A DNA stretch of 64,000 bases from Acetatifactor sp. GTDB lineage: Bacteria > Bacillota > Clostridia > Lachnospirales > Lachnospiraceae. The DNA is taken from the NCBI GenBank assembly GCA_016293615.1, contig JAEDDX010000003.1, forward strand, positions 1-64,000, given 5' to 3'. Each line of letters begins with the position of its first letter. Position 1 is the first letter of the stretch. Shown piece by piece: positions 1 through 7,927 of this stretch. The notes beneath the pieces are model-generated. The model made no database searches, was not told the DNA's origin, and saw only the letters and a program-made list of their open reading frames with translations. The position numbers and the translations under genes were made by a program.

Positions 1-1109
1 TTCTTCTCGGCGAGCATGGTCTCCATGACCTTGAGGCTCGTCAGGATGCCGTCGCCGGTGCTTGCGTACTGGCTGAAAATAATGTGTCCGGACTGTTCGC
101 CGCCGAGCGCACAGCCGTTTTGTTTGATGTATTCGTAGACATATTTGTCGCCGACTGCGGTCTTCGCGTAGGCGATGCCGCACTCGTCGAACGCCTTGTA
201 GAGGCCGAAATTGCTCATGACGGTGGTGACTACGGTATTGCCGAGTAAGCTTCCCGTCTTCTGCATGTGCTTTCCGCACGCATAGAGAATATGGTCTCCT
301 GTGATGATCTGGCCTTTCTCGTCAACGCACAGGCATCTGTCCGCATCGCCGTCGTAGGCGAAGCCGACATCGCAGCCGTTCTCCACAACAAAGCGGCAGA
401 GTCCTTCGATGTGGGTGCTGCCTGCGTTTGTGTTGATGTTGTAGCCGTCGGGCTCTGCGTTGATGATGTATGTCTTGGCGCCGAGGGCGTCGAAGACGGA
501 TTTTGCAATGTTCCAGGCGCTTCCGTTCGCGCAGTCAAGGGCTACTTTCACGCCCTTGAAGCTGTAGAGGCCTAAGCTGATCAGGTATCCCACATAGCGG
601 TTTCTGCCGCTGACATAGTCGACGGTACGGCCGATTCTGTCTCTGTGGGCGTAGGGTATCTCGTTGTATTTCTCGCCGAATACTTCGACTTCGCCGTCGA
701 GATAGGCTTCGATGAGGGCAATGGTCTCTTCGTCCATCTTCTCCCCGTTACGGTTGATGAGCTTGATGCCGTTGTCGTAGTAGGGGTTGTGAGATGCGGA
801 GATCATGATACCGCAGTCGAAGTCATCCACACCGGCAATATATGCCACGGAGGGCGTGGTGGTTACATGTAAGAGGTAAGCGTCTGCGCCGGAGGCTACG
901 AGCCCGCCGACTAAGGTATACTCGAACATATAGCTCGATCTTCTCGTATCTTTGCCGATGACGATCCGCGCAGGCGTCTCATCTCCGGCCTTTTTCTTGA
1001 GTTCGTTGTAATACCAGCCTAAGAAGCGGCCGACCTTGTATGCATGGTCTGCTGTCAGATTCAGATTCGCTTCTCCGCGGAATCCGTCCGTGCCGAAGTA
1101 TTTGCCCAT
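1..1109 (-). CDS. glmM: Phosphoglucosamine mutase GlmM (C-terminus cut by window edge)
   Basis: It interconverts glucosamine-6-phosphate and glucosamine-1-phosphate, on the route to UDP-GlcNAc for peptidoglycan. About 369 residues are visible of the usual roughly 450. The N-terminus MGKYFGTDGFRG is the family signature, the phosphoserine loop SASHNP lies at about residues 104-109, and the metal-binding loop DGDADR follows in the third quarter. The last domain runs off the left edge. An AGGAGG ribosome site sits 8-9 bases before the ATG at 1109. It is the last gene in a minus-strand series after the envelope genes at 1243-6314, which fits a role in supplying amino-sugar precursors. Identification is secure; the end is missing. 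Confidence 0.97.
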   Translation of the reverse strand, partial: MGKYFGTDGFRGEANLNLTADHAYKVGRFLGWYYNELKKKAGDETPARIVIGKDTRRSSYMFEYTLVGGLVASGADAYLLHVTTTPSVAYIAGVDDFDCGIMISASHNPYYDNGIKLINRNGEKMDEETIALIEAYLDGEVEVFGEKYNEIPYAHRDRIGRTVDYVSGRNRYVGYLISLGLYSFKGVKVALDCANGSAWNIAKSVFDALGAKTYIINAEPDGYNINTNAGSTHIEGLCRFVVENGCDVGFAYDGDADRCLCVDEKGQIITGDHILYACGKHMQKTGSLLGNTVVTTVMSNFGLYKAFDECGIAYAKTAVGDKYVYEYIKQNGCALGGEQSGHIIFSQYASTGDGILTSLKVMETMLAEK

Positions 1110-1180
1110 TGCTCAGGCCTCCTACATCTATTTTTTTGAAAAAATGCCACATGTCTATTTCGGAAATGTAAAATCACATA

Positions 1181-1214
1181 TTAATCATGCATGATTAACA
1201 CCGTGTCGCCACGG
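1181..1214. repeat. 18-bp perfect palindrome plus small hairpin
   Basis: In the 133-bp gap between glmM and the APKTG protein gene, 1181-1198 is a perfect palindrome (TTAATCATGCATGATTAA), and 1201-1214 can form a CCGTG/CACGG hairpin. There is no strong T-run on the minus strand after either, so a weak terminator or an operator for glmM are both possible. Confidence 0.5.
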
Positions 1215-1242
1215 TTTGGTTTAAAAAGTTGTAGTACAGTAA

Positions 1243-1824
1243 TTAGTCGTTCTTTGCCTTCTTAGCGCAGGCAACAGCACCGATTCCGGATACAGCAGCA
1301 AGTGCGCAGATCATAGCGATGATCTCACCGGTCTTGGGTGCGTTGGCAGACAGAACTACGATACCGAAGGGTGAGTTGCTGGAAACATTGAATTCAAGCT
1401 TGTTATCAGCGGTTACGGTTGCCTTGATAATTTCGAAATTATCCTTGGATACCTCGTGAACCACATAAACAGTCTGTCCCTTCCATACATTGGAGTTGGT
1501 AAGGGATACAACGCCGGTCTTACCGCTCATGTCGAACATGGAAGCGATGAATGCCTCCTGTCCCCAGGTCTTTCTGATGAACGCAATCATTCTCTTTGCA
1601 GCATCGTCGTCGATTCTGCCAATGTTAGCGCCATCTGCCTTCGTGTCCTTGCCAAAGAAGTCAAGGGTGTCAGTGCCAAAGGTCTGGCCGAAAACATTGT
1701 CTCCGGTAACCAGAATTTCCTCAGCCTTAGCAGGTGCGGATGAAGATCCTGCAGCGCAAACGCTGAGGCTCATGCCAAGCACCATAACAGCAGCACATAC
1801 AAGTGCCAAGATTCTTTTTTTCAT
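1243..1824 (-). CDS. Small sortase-anchored surface protein with APKTG signal
   Basis: This is a 193-residue exported protein of unknown function. An N-terminal signal peptide (MKKRILALVCAAVMVLGM, cleavage probably after VCAA near residue 25) is followed by an Ala/Ser-rich stretch and a soluble domain of about 130 residues with no motif I recognise. The C-terminus is a cell-wall sorting signal: APKTGE, a hydrophobic helix (IIAMICALAAVSGIGAVA), then a basic tail (KKAKND). The class B sortase at 3033-3923 is the obvious anchoring enzyme. (S/N/P)PKTG motifs are known substrates of Clostridioides difficile SrtB, and APKTG resembles them. A GGAGGAG ribosome site precedes the ATG. It is probably co-transcribed with the LCP gene 75 bp upstream. 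Confidence 0.85.
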   Translation of the reverse strand: MKKRILALVCAAVMVLGMSLSVCAAGSSSAPAKAEEILVTGDNVFGQTFGTDTLDFFGKDTKADGANIGRIDDDAAKRMIAFIRKTWGQEAFIASMFDMSGKTGVVSLTNSNVWKGQTVYVVHEVSKDNFEIIKATVTADNKLEFNVSSNSPFGIVVLSANAPKTGEIIAMICALAAVSGIGAVACAKKAKND

Positions 1825-1899
1825 AGTTATCTCCTCCTTTCCTCAAATCGTACATGTGGCATATATTAACCTGCGGTCTCCCACAGGGTAATACCGTTG

Positions 1900-3036
1900 T
1901 TAATCGAGGTTCACCTCGTCGTAGAACAGTTCGAACATGAGCGCCTTCAGGGCTTCCTTGTCAGGATAGAATTCTTCGAACTGCTGTCCCATCTTCGTCT
2001 CGCCCTCGAGGCTGTAGATGGTGTCGGTGTCGATCGTGTAATCGACCAGCCGGGATGCCAGCCAGGATATCTGATCGACCGAAAGATTGGTCACAATATA
2101 GGGCTTGAATTTGGTATACAGGCGGACCGGAAGTGTAATATCTTCCTTCGTCTGTGCCAAAACGGAATGGCTCATGACGGACAGGTACTGCTTCTGTCTG
2201 GCGAGTCTTTTTCTGGCGCTCTCGAAGTCCTTCAGGTCGCGCCAGTGCAGGAAATCGTAGGTGTCCTGTCCCTTGAGGGTGATCTCGGTGCCCTTGGTCC
2301 ACTTCTTATGGATGCCCGTCAGGTCATCCTGCAGGGTCAGGGTGACGCCGCCCAATGCATTGCTGAGTGCGGCGAGTCCTCCCATGTTGAAGGACATATA
2401 TCCGTGAATCGGAAGGTCGTAGAAGAGCCCGGAGACTGCGTCCACGGTCAGTTCGCAGCTTTGCTCCATGCCGTCACCGAAGCCGTGCTGGACGGCAATC
2501 TCGGCGGGTGCAATGACATCCTCACCGTTTTCGCCGATGCCGACCATGACGACATCGACCATGGTATCGCGGTTGACGCCGATCAGCTTCACCTCAGAGG
2601 TCTTCTGATTCATGCAGACTAAGAAGATCGCGTCTGCCTGGCCGCCGCTGACATTGTCCTTGGACTTCTTCACTTTCTCCATCTTGTCAATGCCAAGTAC
2701 GAGGAAGTTGAGCATTTCTTCGTTGTATTCATAAACTTTGCCGTTGTAGACGACCCAGTTCTCCTGCCAGGTCGTATCCGGCGCGGGGGTGTTGTTCACT
2801 GCGGCACCGCTCTCGCCTTCGTCTGCAGCGGATTCGGGAATCTCTGTCACAATGACAGGTCCGGAGGAGGTGGCGTTCTTCTTTAAGCTTTCGCGGCCCA
2901 TGTGCAGGAAAATCTTCACGCCCACCACGCCGAGAATCGCCACGACGCCAAGCGTCAGGCACCAGGCGAGTATGGTATTGCCGATCTTTCTGCGATGTCT
3001 GCCCACATTCCCTCCGGTGAGCTTGATTTTTCTCAT
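1900..3036 (-). CDS. LytR-CpsA-Psr (LCP) family cell-wall polymer ligase
   Basis: LCP proteins attach polyprenyl-phosphate-linked glycopolymers to peptidoglycan on the outer face of the membrane. The 378-residue protein has a short basic cytoplasmic tail, one membrane helix (about residues 20-46) and an extracellular LCP domain. The domain shows the family strands NFLVLGID and ADAIFLVCMN, the conserved Arg-Asp in NRDTMVDV, and the lipid-phosphate-binding Arg run DFESARKRLARQKQ. Its start overlaps the sortase stop by 4 bp (ATGA), so the two are translationally coupled. With cpsBCD upstream it probably transfers the polymer controlled by that kinase system; the polymer is unknown because no glycosyltransferases are in view. 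Confidence 0.9.
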   Translation of the reverse strand: MRKIKLTGGNVGRHRRKIGNTILAWCLTLGVVAILGVVGVKIFLHMGRESLKKNATSSGPVIVTEIPESAADEGESGAAVNNTPAPDTTWQENWVVYNGKVYEYNEEMLNFLVLGIDKMEKVKKSKDNVSGGQADAIFLVCMNQKTSEVKLIGVNRDTMVDVVMVGIGENGEDVIAPAEIAVQHGFGDGMEQSCELTVDAVSGLFYDLPIHGYMSFNMGGLAALSNALGGVTLTLQDDLTGIHKKWTKGTEITLKGQDTYDFLHWRDLKDFESARKRLARQKQYLSVMSHSVLAQTKEDITLPVRLYTKFKPYIVTNLSVDQISWLASRLVDYTIDTDTIYSLEGETKMGQQFEEFYPDKEALKALMFELFYDEVNLD

Positions 3037-3923
3037 TGCTGTTCTCCTTCTGCAATCAGGACTCCCTGAACCAGGAAGCGGTTCTTGGGTTTGTTGCTGA
3101 TGCAGGTAGAAAGGGTGATCACTTTGCTGTCGGCATCGAGCTCGATATCGTTGTCGAATACATTGCTGATGCCTTCGTTGGCCCGGATGGAATCAAAGTA
3201 ATACTGAATTCCGGACTCTGTGTGGAGGTCGAAGCCTATAAGCAGGTGCATATCGGTATAGACATAGGCAGCGAATATCTCATAGACCAGGATACGGTTA
3301 TCCTCCGTGTAAATGTGAATATACTTGTTGTCGTTGAAAAAGGTCGGATCCTTATACTTGTGAAGGGCGGCGAACATGGTGCCGTTCTTCATATTGTGTC
3401 CGTAGAGGACGGTATTGGGATCGTTAAAATCCTTCGCATTCATGCGCTGGGTGTAGATGCAGCCCGGGTATCCCTTGGAACCGTCTAAGTTGTATTCGAG
3501 GTAGTAGTCCATCTCGTCGGGATGCTGGAGCACCGGATAGTCGATGACGGTTCCGGGCACGGTGATCCACGCGTAGATATCGGGATTGACCTCGGCCTTG
3601 AGCGCTTCGAAATCGACTGTTTTGTCGGTCACGCCGTAGATGCTAAGGTCGGGCGCCGGCTCTTCCTCTTCGGTCGATTCGACCTGCTCCCCGGTCTCTG
3701 AGCTTTCTTCGGAAGCTTGTGCCGGGCTCTCGGGCGGGAGGCTCTCACTGCTCTCCTCACTCCCTGCGCTGATGTAGGATTCCTGTATGTTCTGCATCTG
3801 ATTCTCCGCTCTCTTAAGGCCGAGGAAGTAGTTCATCAGCCACATCACACAGCACAGGAAGAGGACGATGAAGATCATCATCAGAACCAGGTAGGGTTTG
3901 TTGTTTTTGCTTTGTTTACTCAT
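3033..3923 (-). CDS. srtB: Class B sortase
   Basis: A membrane-anchored cysteine transpeptidase that cleaves sorting signals and links proteins to the wall. The 296-residue protein has one N-terminal membrane helix (about residues 10-33), a Ser/Glu-rich linker (about 45-90) and a sortase domain. The catalytic His is in the YGHNM motif, the Cys is in TLSTC (about residue 274), and the Arg is in NRFLVQG (about 282). The helix-rich insertion and the PVLQ and NGTMFAAL stretches are typical of class B. It sits between cpsD and the LCP gene, and the APKTG protein two genes downstream is its likely substrate. The pairing is inferred from proximity and motif type. Confidence 0.92.
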   Translation of the reverse strand: MSKQSKNNKPYLVLMMIFIVLFLCCVMWLMNYFLGLKRAENQMQNIQESYISAGSEESSESLPPESPAQASEESSETGEQVESTEEEEPAPDLSIYGVTDKTVDFEALKAEVNPDIYAWITVPGTVIDYPVLQHPDEMDYYLEYNLDGSKGYPGCIYTQRMNAKDFNDPNTVLYGHNMKNGTMFAALHKYKDPTFFNDNKYIHIYTEDNRILVYEIFAAYVYTDMHLLIGFDLHTESGIQYYFDSIRANEGISNVFDNDIELDADSKVITLSTCISNKPKNRFLVQGVLIAEGEQQ

Positions 3924-3962
3924 AGTGATACTTGCAGACTCCGTAATGGAAAGGGGGTTCGT

Positions 3963-4676
3963 TTACTTGCCGTAGTAATCCCTGCCGTAGTAGTTCTTGC
4001 CGTAATAACCCTTGCCGTAATAGCCTTTGCCGTAATAGCCCTTGCCGCCGTTCATCTCGACCTTGTTGAGTACGACGCCTAAGATACGGCATTCGGCAAC
4101 CTGGAGCTGCTCCTTAATCTTTTTCGCAAAATGGGAGCTGATGGCGCCGCTTTCAATGACGAAGATGGCTCCGTCGCAGATTTTGGATACCACGGCGGAA
4201 TCGATCACGCTTCCCAGAGGCGGGGTGTCGATGATGATCATGTCGTACATGTTTCTGGCGTTCTCAATGAGCTTTTTGAAGCGGTTGTTGCCGAGAAGCT
4301 CGCTGGGGTTGGGCGGCACGGGGCCGGAGAATACCATATCCATGTTGCGGACATCGGTCAGGCACATAGCCTCTTCAAAGGTCGCCTTGCCGACGAGGTA
4401 ATTGGAAAGTCCCAGTCTGACTTTACCTTTCTTGTGTCTCTGTCTCATGACGGAGCGGCGAAGGTCGGCGTCGATGAGGAGGACTTTTCTGCCCATCTGG
4501 GCGTAGGATTTGGCCAGTTCGAAGGAAATGTTGCTCTTGCCCTCGCCGGGGGTACAGCTGGTCAGGCAGATCACTTTGATGTCCTCGCCGGAGAATTCGA
4601 TATTGGCACGGAGGGTCTTGAATGCTTCTTTGCTTCGAAAGTCAAGTTCTGTCTGCTTTAATTCAATACTCTGCAT
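3963..4676 (-). CDS. cpsD: CpsD-type bacterial tyrosine kinase (BY-kinase) with YYGK repeat tail
   Basis: A cytosolic P-loop kinase that autophosphorylates a C-terminal tyrosine cluster and works with CpsC to control exopolysaccharide or capsule chain length. Walker A CTPGEGKS is at about residues 41-48, Walker A' VLLIDADLR at 65-73 and Walker B IIIDTPP at about 147-153. Residues 212-237 are five near-identical pentads ending in YYGK or YYGR, encoded by 15-bp DNA repeats at 3963-4052. This gives ten tyrosines as candidate phosphosites. Four bases separate it from cpsC. CpsB, encoded upstream, is the expected phosphatase. Confidence in family is very high; the polymer is unknown. Confidence 0.95.
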   Translation of the reverse strand: MQSIELKQTELDFRSKEAFKTLRANIEFSGEDIKVICLTSCTPGEGKSNISFELAKSYAQMGRKVLLIDADLRRSVMRQRHKKGKVRLGLSNYLVGKATFEEAMCLTDVRNMDMVFSGPVPPNPSELLGNNRFKKLIENARNMYDMIIIDTPPLGSVIDSAVVSKICDGAIFVIESGAISSHFAKKIKEQLQVAECRILGVVLNKVEMNGGKGYYGKGYYGKGYYGKNYYGRDYYGK

Positions 4677-4680
4677 CTGC

Positions 4681-5532
4681 TTACTCCTCCTTCTGTGTTT
4701 GATTCAAAGGTTTTACGGGTTCGAGCTCTTCCTCCTCCAGGTCATCTGCCTCCTGGAAATCGGACTCGTATTTGCTCGGAATGTCGGATCTCTTCTTCTT
4801 GGAAGAATGTTTTCCGGACTTTTTGGTATCACCGTCCGCAAAGACGGGGATGACTGCCAGAGTGCTCAGTCCAAGGTATTTCTCAACATCCTCGGTGCTC
4901 TTGATGCTGTCGTCGAGGAGGAACTGAATCACGAAGATCATGGCAATGAGCATGAAGCCGACTGCCGCTCCGATGAGGACATTCTTCTTCAGGCTGGGGG
5001 AGACGGGATTGACCGGCAGATTCGCTCTGTCCACAATGTTTACCGCCTCAATATCCATAACTTCTTTAATGACAACGGAAGCCTGGTCGCGCACCTCGTC
5101 AGCCAGAATCTGCGCTGTCGCCGGGTCGGGATTCTTGACGCTGATCTGAATGATACGGGTATCGGTCAGGTTCGTGACGGAGATACTTTTCTGAAGAGCG
5201 GACATGGTTCCCTCCAGGTCGAGTTCATTGATAACGCCCTCCATCACTCTGCGGCTGGTGATCAGCTTGGAATAATCCTTGGTCAGCTGGGTGCCGAGCT
5301 GCAGATCGCTGTAGGTGACGTTGCCGTTGTTGTTCTGCTTGCTTAAGATATAGATGCTGGTGTCGGACTGATACATGGGCGTCACCAGAAACTTGGTGTA
5401 CGCAAAGGCGATCGCTCCGCCGATCAGGGCAAAGAGGAGCAGGATCCACAGTCTGTGAAGCAGGAAGAAAAACAATTCCTGAAGGTCAATTTCGATTGCA
5501 TCATCGTTTGCATAATTATTTGCTGTCTGCAT
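4681..5532 (-). CDS. cpsC: CpsC/Wzz-type polysaccharide co-polymerase, activator of CpsD
   Basis: The 283-residue membrane protein has a short cytoplasmic N-terminus, one membrane helix at about 29-50, an extracellular loop of roughly 130 residues carrying the Wzz fold (PMYQSDTSIYIL, then RIIQISVKNPDP), and a second helix at about 186-208 (NVLIGAAVGFMLIAMIFVI). A charged cytoplasmic tail with SGKHSSKKKR and an acidic end follows. In Firmicutes this tail contacts and activates the BY-kinase, here CpsD encoded 4 bp downstream. It lies in the order cpsB-cpsC-cpsD, as in streptococcal capsule loci. A proline-rich NLPVNPVSPS precedes the second helix, as usual. Confidence 0.93.
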   Translation of the reverse strand: MQTANNYANDDAIEIDLQELFFFLLHRLWILLLFALIGGAIAFAYTKFLVTPMYQSDTSIYILSKQNNNGNVTYSDLQLGTQLTKDYSKLITSRRVMEGVINELDLEGTMSALQKSISVTNLTDTRIIQISVKNPDPATAQILADEVRDQASVVIKEVMDIEAVNIVDRANLPVNPVSPSLKKNVLIGAAVGFMLIAMIFVIQFLLDDSIKSTEDVEKYLGLSTLAVIPVFADGDTKKSGKHSSKKKRSDIPSKYESDFQEADDLEEEELEPVKPLNQTQKEE

Positions 5533-5591
5533 GATAATATCCTTTCGTCTTATTTCATCCGGTATTGTGCGGCTGTCAGATCGCGGTGCGC

Positions 5592-6314
5592 TTACTCCGC
5601 TTCCTCGCGGGGATAGTCGGCAAGCGTCTTCGCATTGAGAAGTCGGTCACAGTACTCGGAATCGTATCTCTTTTTGAGGTATTTTGCACATTCCTGCATT
5701 CGCGGCGCCCTGTGTCTGGAGCTGTGGGCGTCGGTGCCGATGAAGTCGACCCAGCCGCGCTCCAGCATAGCTTTGACATTCCGCTTGACGCGAAAGCCGG
5801 CGTTGCCGATCACGGAACCGCAGTTGACCTGAATTAAGGCACCCATGGTCCGAAGCTCGTTGACCGCCTCCTGTTTATTCATCATCAGCCGCTCGTAGCG
5901 CTCCACATGGGCTATGACCGGTATGTATTCCAATGCCAGGATCTCACGGATGGCGTTTTTCACATAGGTCCGGCCGACACTTGGGTCGAACTCGAGCAGG
6001 ATGCATCTGCTGTCCGCGAGCGGAATCACCTCTCCTTCTTCAAGAAGGTGCAGTACCTCCTCCCGAAAGAAATATTCGGTACCCGGAAGGATCCGGATAT
6101 CTATGCCCTCATCCGCAGCCGTCTGCTGCAGCAGGTCGAGTCGCTTGAGTACGGTTGCCTTGGAGGGGCAGCCTTTCCCGGGCATATTGTGAGGTGTGGC
6201 AATCATGGTCCGGATGCCTTCAGAATATGCAATTTTCAACATTTCAAGTGATTCTTCCATGCCTGAGGAGCCGTCATCTATCGCCGGCAAAATGTGTGAG
6301 TGTACATCAAACAT
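5592..6314 (-). CDS. cpsB: CpsB/YwqE-type tyrosine-protein phosphatase (PHP fold)
   Basis: A manganese-dependent PHP-superfamily phosphatase that removes phosphate from the tyrosine tail of CpsD. The 240-residue protein starts MFDVHSHILPAIDDG with the metal-binding HxH, then ATPHN, LEFDP, IAHVERY and GTDAHS in the order expected for the trinuclear centre. It is the first gene of the cps block and is preceded by 346 bp without a gene, so the operon promoter probably lies there. It is separated by 59 bp from cpsC. The assignment rests on clear motifs. Confidence 0.94.
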   Translation of the reverse strand: MFDVHSHILPAIDDGSSGMEESLEMLKIAYSEGIRTMIATPHNMPGKGCPSKATVLKRLDLLQQTAADEGIDIRILPGTEYFFREEVLHLLEEGEVIPLADSRCILLEFDPSVGRTYVKNAIREILALEYIPVIAHVERYERLMMNKQEAVNELRTMGALIQVNCGSVIGNAGFRVKRNVKAMLERGWVDFIGTDAHSSRHRAPRMQECAKYLKKRYDSEYCDRLLNAKTLADYPREEAE

Positions 6315-6660
6315 GCTCCCAAAGCTCCTTACTGTTGTGCTCCCGGTCCGGAGGCGTTCCGACTCCGAGAGGACATTTTTACTGCGTATGGGCGCAATTC
6401 ACCCATTAAGCAATATATTTTATTTTATACTATGACGATAGGTTCGTCAAGGAACTTATTATGAATATAGGGTACACTTTTACGCAAGGCATAATGCAAT
6501 ATTACCAAAACTTGTCATAATAATTCATTTCGCCCCGCACATAATAGTATCAAGATAAGTCGCGACTTAAGGTGTGCTTAAGACTGTGAGACAGGATAAG
6601 TGCACGCTTGGTGCACTTATCTTCAGATAGAGTAGTTTTATGTATTGGAGGTGAAACAAA
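6315..6660. other. Divergent intergenic region between cps operon and spore-protein gene
   Basis: No gene is visible in these 346 bp. The region must hold the minus-strand promoter for cpsB and the plus-strand promoter for the spore protein. An AT-rich stretch at 6410-6530 carries several -10-like hexamers but none with a convincing -35 partner, and I could not place a clear sigma-G site. A small inverted repeat TGACGA/TCGTCA is at 6432-6448, and a 12-bp palindrome AAGTCGCGACTT is at 6556-6567. Confidence 0.5.
6595..6621 (+). promoter_or_regulatory. Perfect 11-bp stem-loop in the spore-protein leader
   Basis: GATAAGTGCAC and its exact complement are separated by the 5-base loop GCTTG, about 40 bases before the start codon at 6661 and about 27 bases before the GGAGG ribosome site. 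The hairpin lacks a following T-run, so it is not a normal terminator. If transcribed it would form a stable 5' stem in the SASP mRNA; mRNA protection or an operator role are both possible. Confidence 0.6.
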
Positions 6661-6861
6661 ATGAACGGAAACAGAAGTAATAGAGTTGAAGTGCCTGAAG
6701 CAAAGGCTGCTATGGATCGTTTCAAAACCGAGGTTGCTTCCGAGCTTGGCGTAAACCTGAAGGAAGGTTACAACGGCGACCTGACCTCTCGTGAGGCAGG
6801 CTCCATCGGCGGTGAGATGGTTAGAAGAATGATCAAGCGTGCTGAAGAAGACATGAAGTAA
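6661..6861 (+). CDS. Small acid-soluble spore protein, alpha/beta type
   Basis: SASPs of this type coat DNA in the dormant spore and are degraded by the GPR protease at germination. The 66-residue protein carries the conserved core FKTEVASELGV, including the GPR cleavage region, and the second conserved block GSIGGEMVRRMIKRAEE. A strong GGAGGTG ribosome site lies 8 bases upstream. It is a single-gene unit, divergent from cpsB and convergent with the aldolase gene, and would be expected to be made in the forespore under sigma-G. It is direct evidence that the organism, or a recent ancestor, makes endospores. Confidence 0.95.
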   Translation: MNGNRSNRVEVPEAKAAMDRFKTEVASELGVNLKEGYNGDLTSREAGSIGGEMVRRMIKRAEEDMK

Positions 6862-6917
6862 ATCTTCGGCAGGCTGCCCGACGATTTCCTGCCCGCTTCC
6901 GCCGGGTGAATCCGCAG

Positions 6918-7049
6918 GCGGACGGGAAACCGGCCGCATCAGGCAATGGTACGATCAGGTTCCGTTTATCCCAAAGCGGACGGGAAACCGGCCGCATCAG
7001 GCAATGGTGCGATCAGGTTCCGTTTATCCCAAAGCGGACGGGAAACCGG
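6918..7049. repeat. 58-bp tandem direct repeat (2.3 copies)
   Basis: Copies lie at 6918-6975 and 6976-7033, differing at one base (6951 A, 7009 G), with a partial third copy at 7034-7049. The unit is GC-rich and contains GACGGGAAACCGG. It lies between the spore-protein stop codon and the shared terminator at 7058. No reading frame of interest crosses it. The near identity points to a recent duplication. Confidence 0.9.
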
Positions 7050-7057
7050 GCAAAAAG

Positions 7058-7096
7058 AAGCCCCCGCATCGGTCAAAAACCGGTGTGGGGGCTTTT
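7058..7096. terminator. Bidirectional intrinsic terminator between SASP and aldolase genes
   Basis: A 16-bp stem (7058-7073 with 7079-7094, two wobble pairs) encloses the loop CAAAA. It is followed by TTTT on the plus strand and by TTCTTTTTG on the minus strand. It lies between two convergent genes and can serve both. Confidence 0.88.
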
Positions 7097-7141
7097 CATG
7101 CGTTCTGTATCGTCGGTGCGGATGATTCGCCAAATAGCGGA

Positions 7142-7795
7142 TTACTCGCCGAATACTGCCTTGTAGTCAGCCTGGAACTTAGCGATACCTGCGTCTGTAA
7201 GAGGATGCTTTACCATCTGCTCGATTACGGAGTAAGGAACGGTTGCGATGTCAGCACCTGCAAGTGCGCAGTCGGTAACATGGATAGGGTTACGAACGCT
7301 TGCGCAGATGATCTCAGTGTCAAGGTCGGTTACTGCGAAGATATCGGAGATCTCACGGATCAGGTCAACACCTCTCTGGCTGATGTCGTCAAGACGGCCA
7401 AGGAAAGGAGATACATAAGTTGCGCCTGCGCGTGCAGCCAGCAGAGCCTGGTTAGCAGAGAAAATCAGGGTCACATTGGTCTTGATTCCTTCGGAGGAAA
7501 GAACCTTACAAGCCTTCAGACCTTCAACGGTCATAGGAATCTTAACTACCATGTTGGGATGGATAGCTGCGATAGCGCGGCCTTCTGCGATCATGCCTTC
7601 TGCATCAACGGTGGTTGCTTTTACTTCGCCGCTGATGGGTCCGTCAACGATGGAAGCGATCTCAGCGATTACTTCTTCGAATACTCTGCCCTCTTTTGCG
7701 ATCAGGGAGGGGTTGGTGGTAACGCCGCAGATAACACCCATGTCATTTGCTTTCTTGATGTCTTCTACCTTTGCTGTGTCAATGAAAAAACGCAT
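7142..7795 (-). CDS. fsa: Fructose-6-phosphate aldolase / transaldolase-like protein
   Basis: Members of this small transaldolase subfamily (MipB/TalC) either cleave fructose-6-phosphate or act as transaldolase in the pentose phosphate pathway. The 217-residue length fits the decameric small class. Start [16 protein letters not shown], the [10 protein letters not shown] strand, the Schiff-base Lys in VVKIPMT and the [19 protein letters not shown] strand are all characteristic. I chose the ATG at 7795 because AAGGAGA lies 8 bases upstream and the family begins there; a longer open frame upstream is not conserved. The exact reaction cannot be settled from sequence. It stands alone, convergent to the spore-protein gene. 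Confidence 0.92.
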   Translation of the reverse strand: MRFFIDTAKVEDIKKANDMGVICGVTTNPSLIAKEGRVFEEVIAEIASIVDGPISGEVKATTVDAEGMIAEGRAIAAIHPNMVVKIPMTVEGLKACKVLSSEGIKTNVTLIFSANQALLAARAGATYVSPFLGRLDDISQRGVDLIREISDIFAVTDLDTEIICASVRNPIHVTDCALAGADIATVPYSVIEQMVKHPLTDAGIAKFQADYKAVFGE

Positions 7796-7927
7796 AGTAA
7801 ATTCTCCTTTTCTTGTATCATTTTTTCTAAGGTTTTCATAAAGCACGGTCGCAGGGCGCTTCTGATTGTGCCCGCGCACATCCTGACTTTATGCTTATAT
7901 TAAGTATACTCGCAGGGGGCGCGAAAT

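Noticed and set aside
1144..1862. 11-bp inverted repeat (ATGCCACATGT and its complement) flanking the APKTG protein gene
   Set aside because: Too short and imperfectly placed to argue for a mobile element; both copies lie in upstream regions and may be chance.
6315..6660. Sigma-G promoter for the spore-protein gene
   Set aside because: CATAAT-like elements at 6490 and 6540 lack a TGNATA partner at proper spacing, so no call was made.
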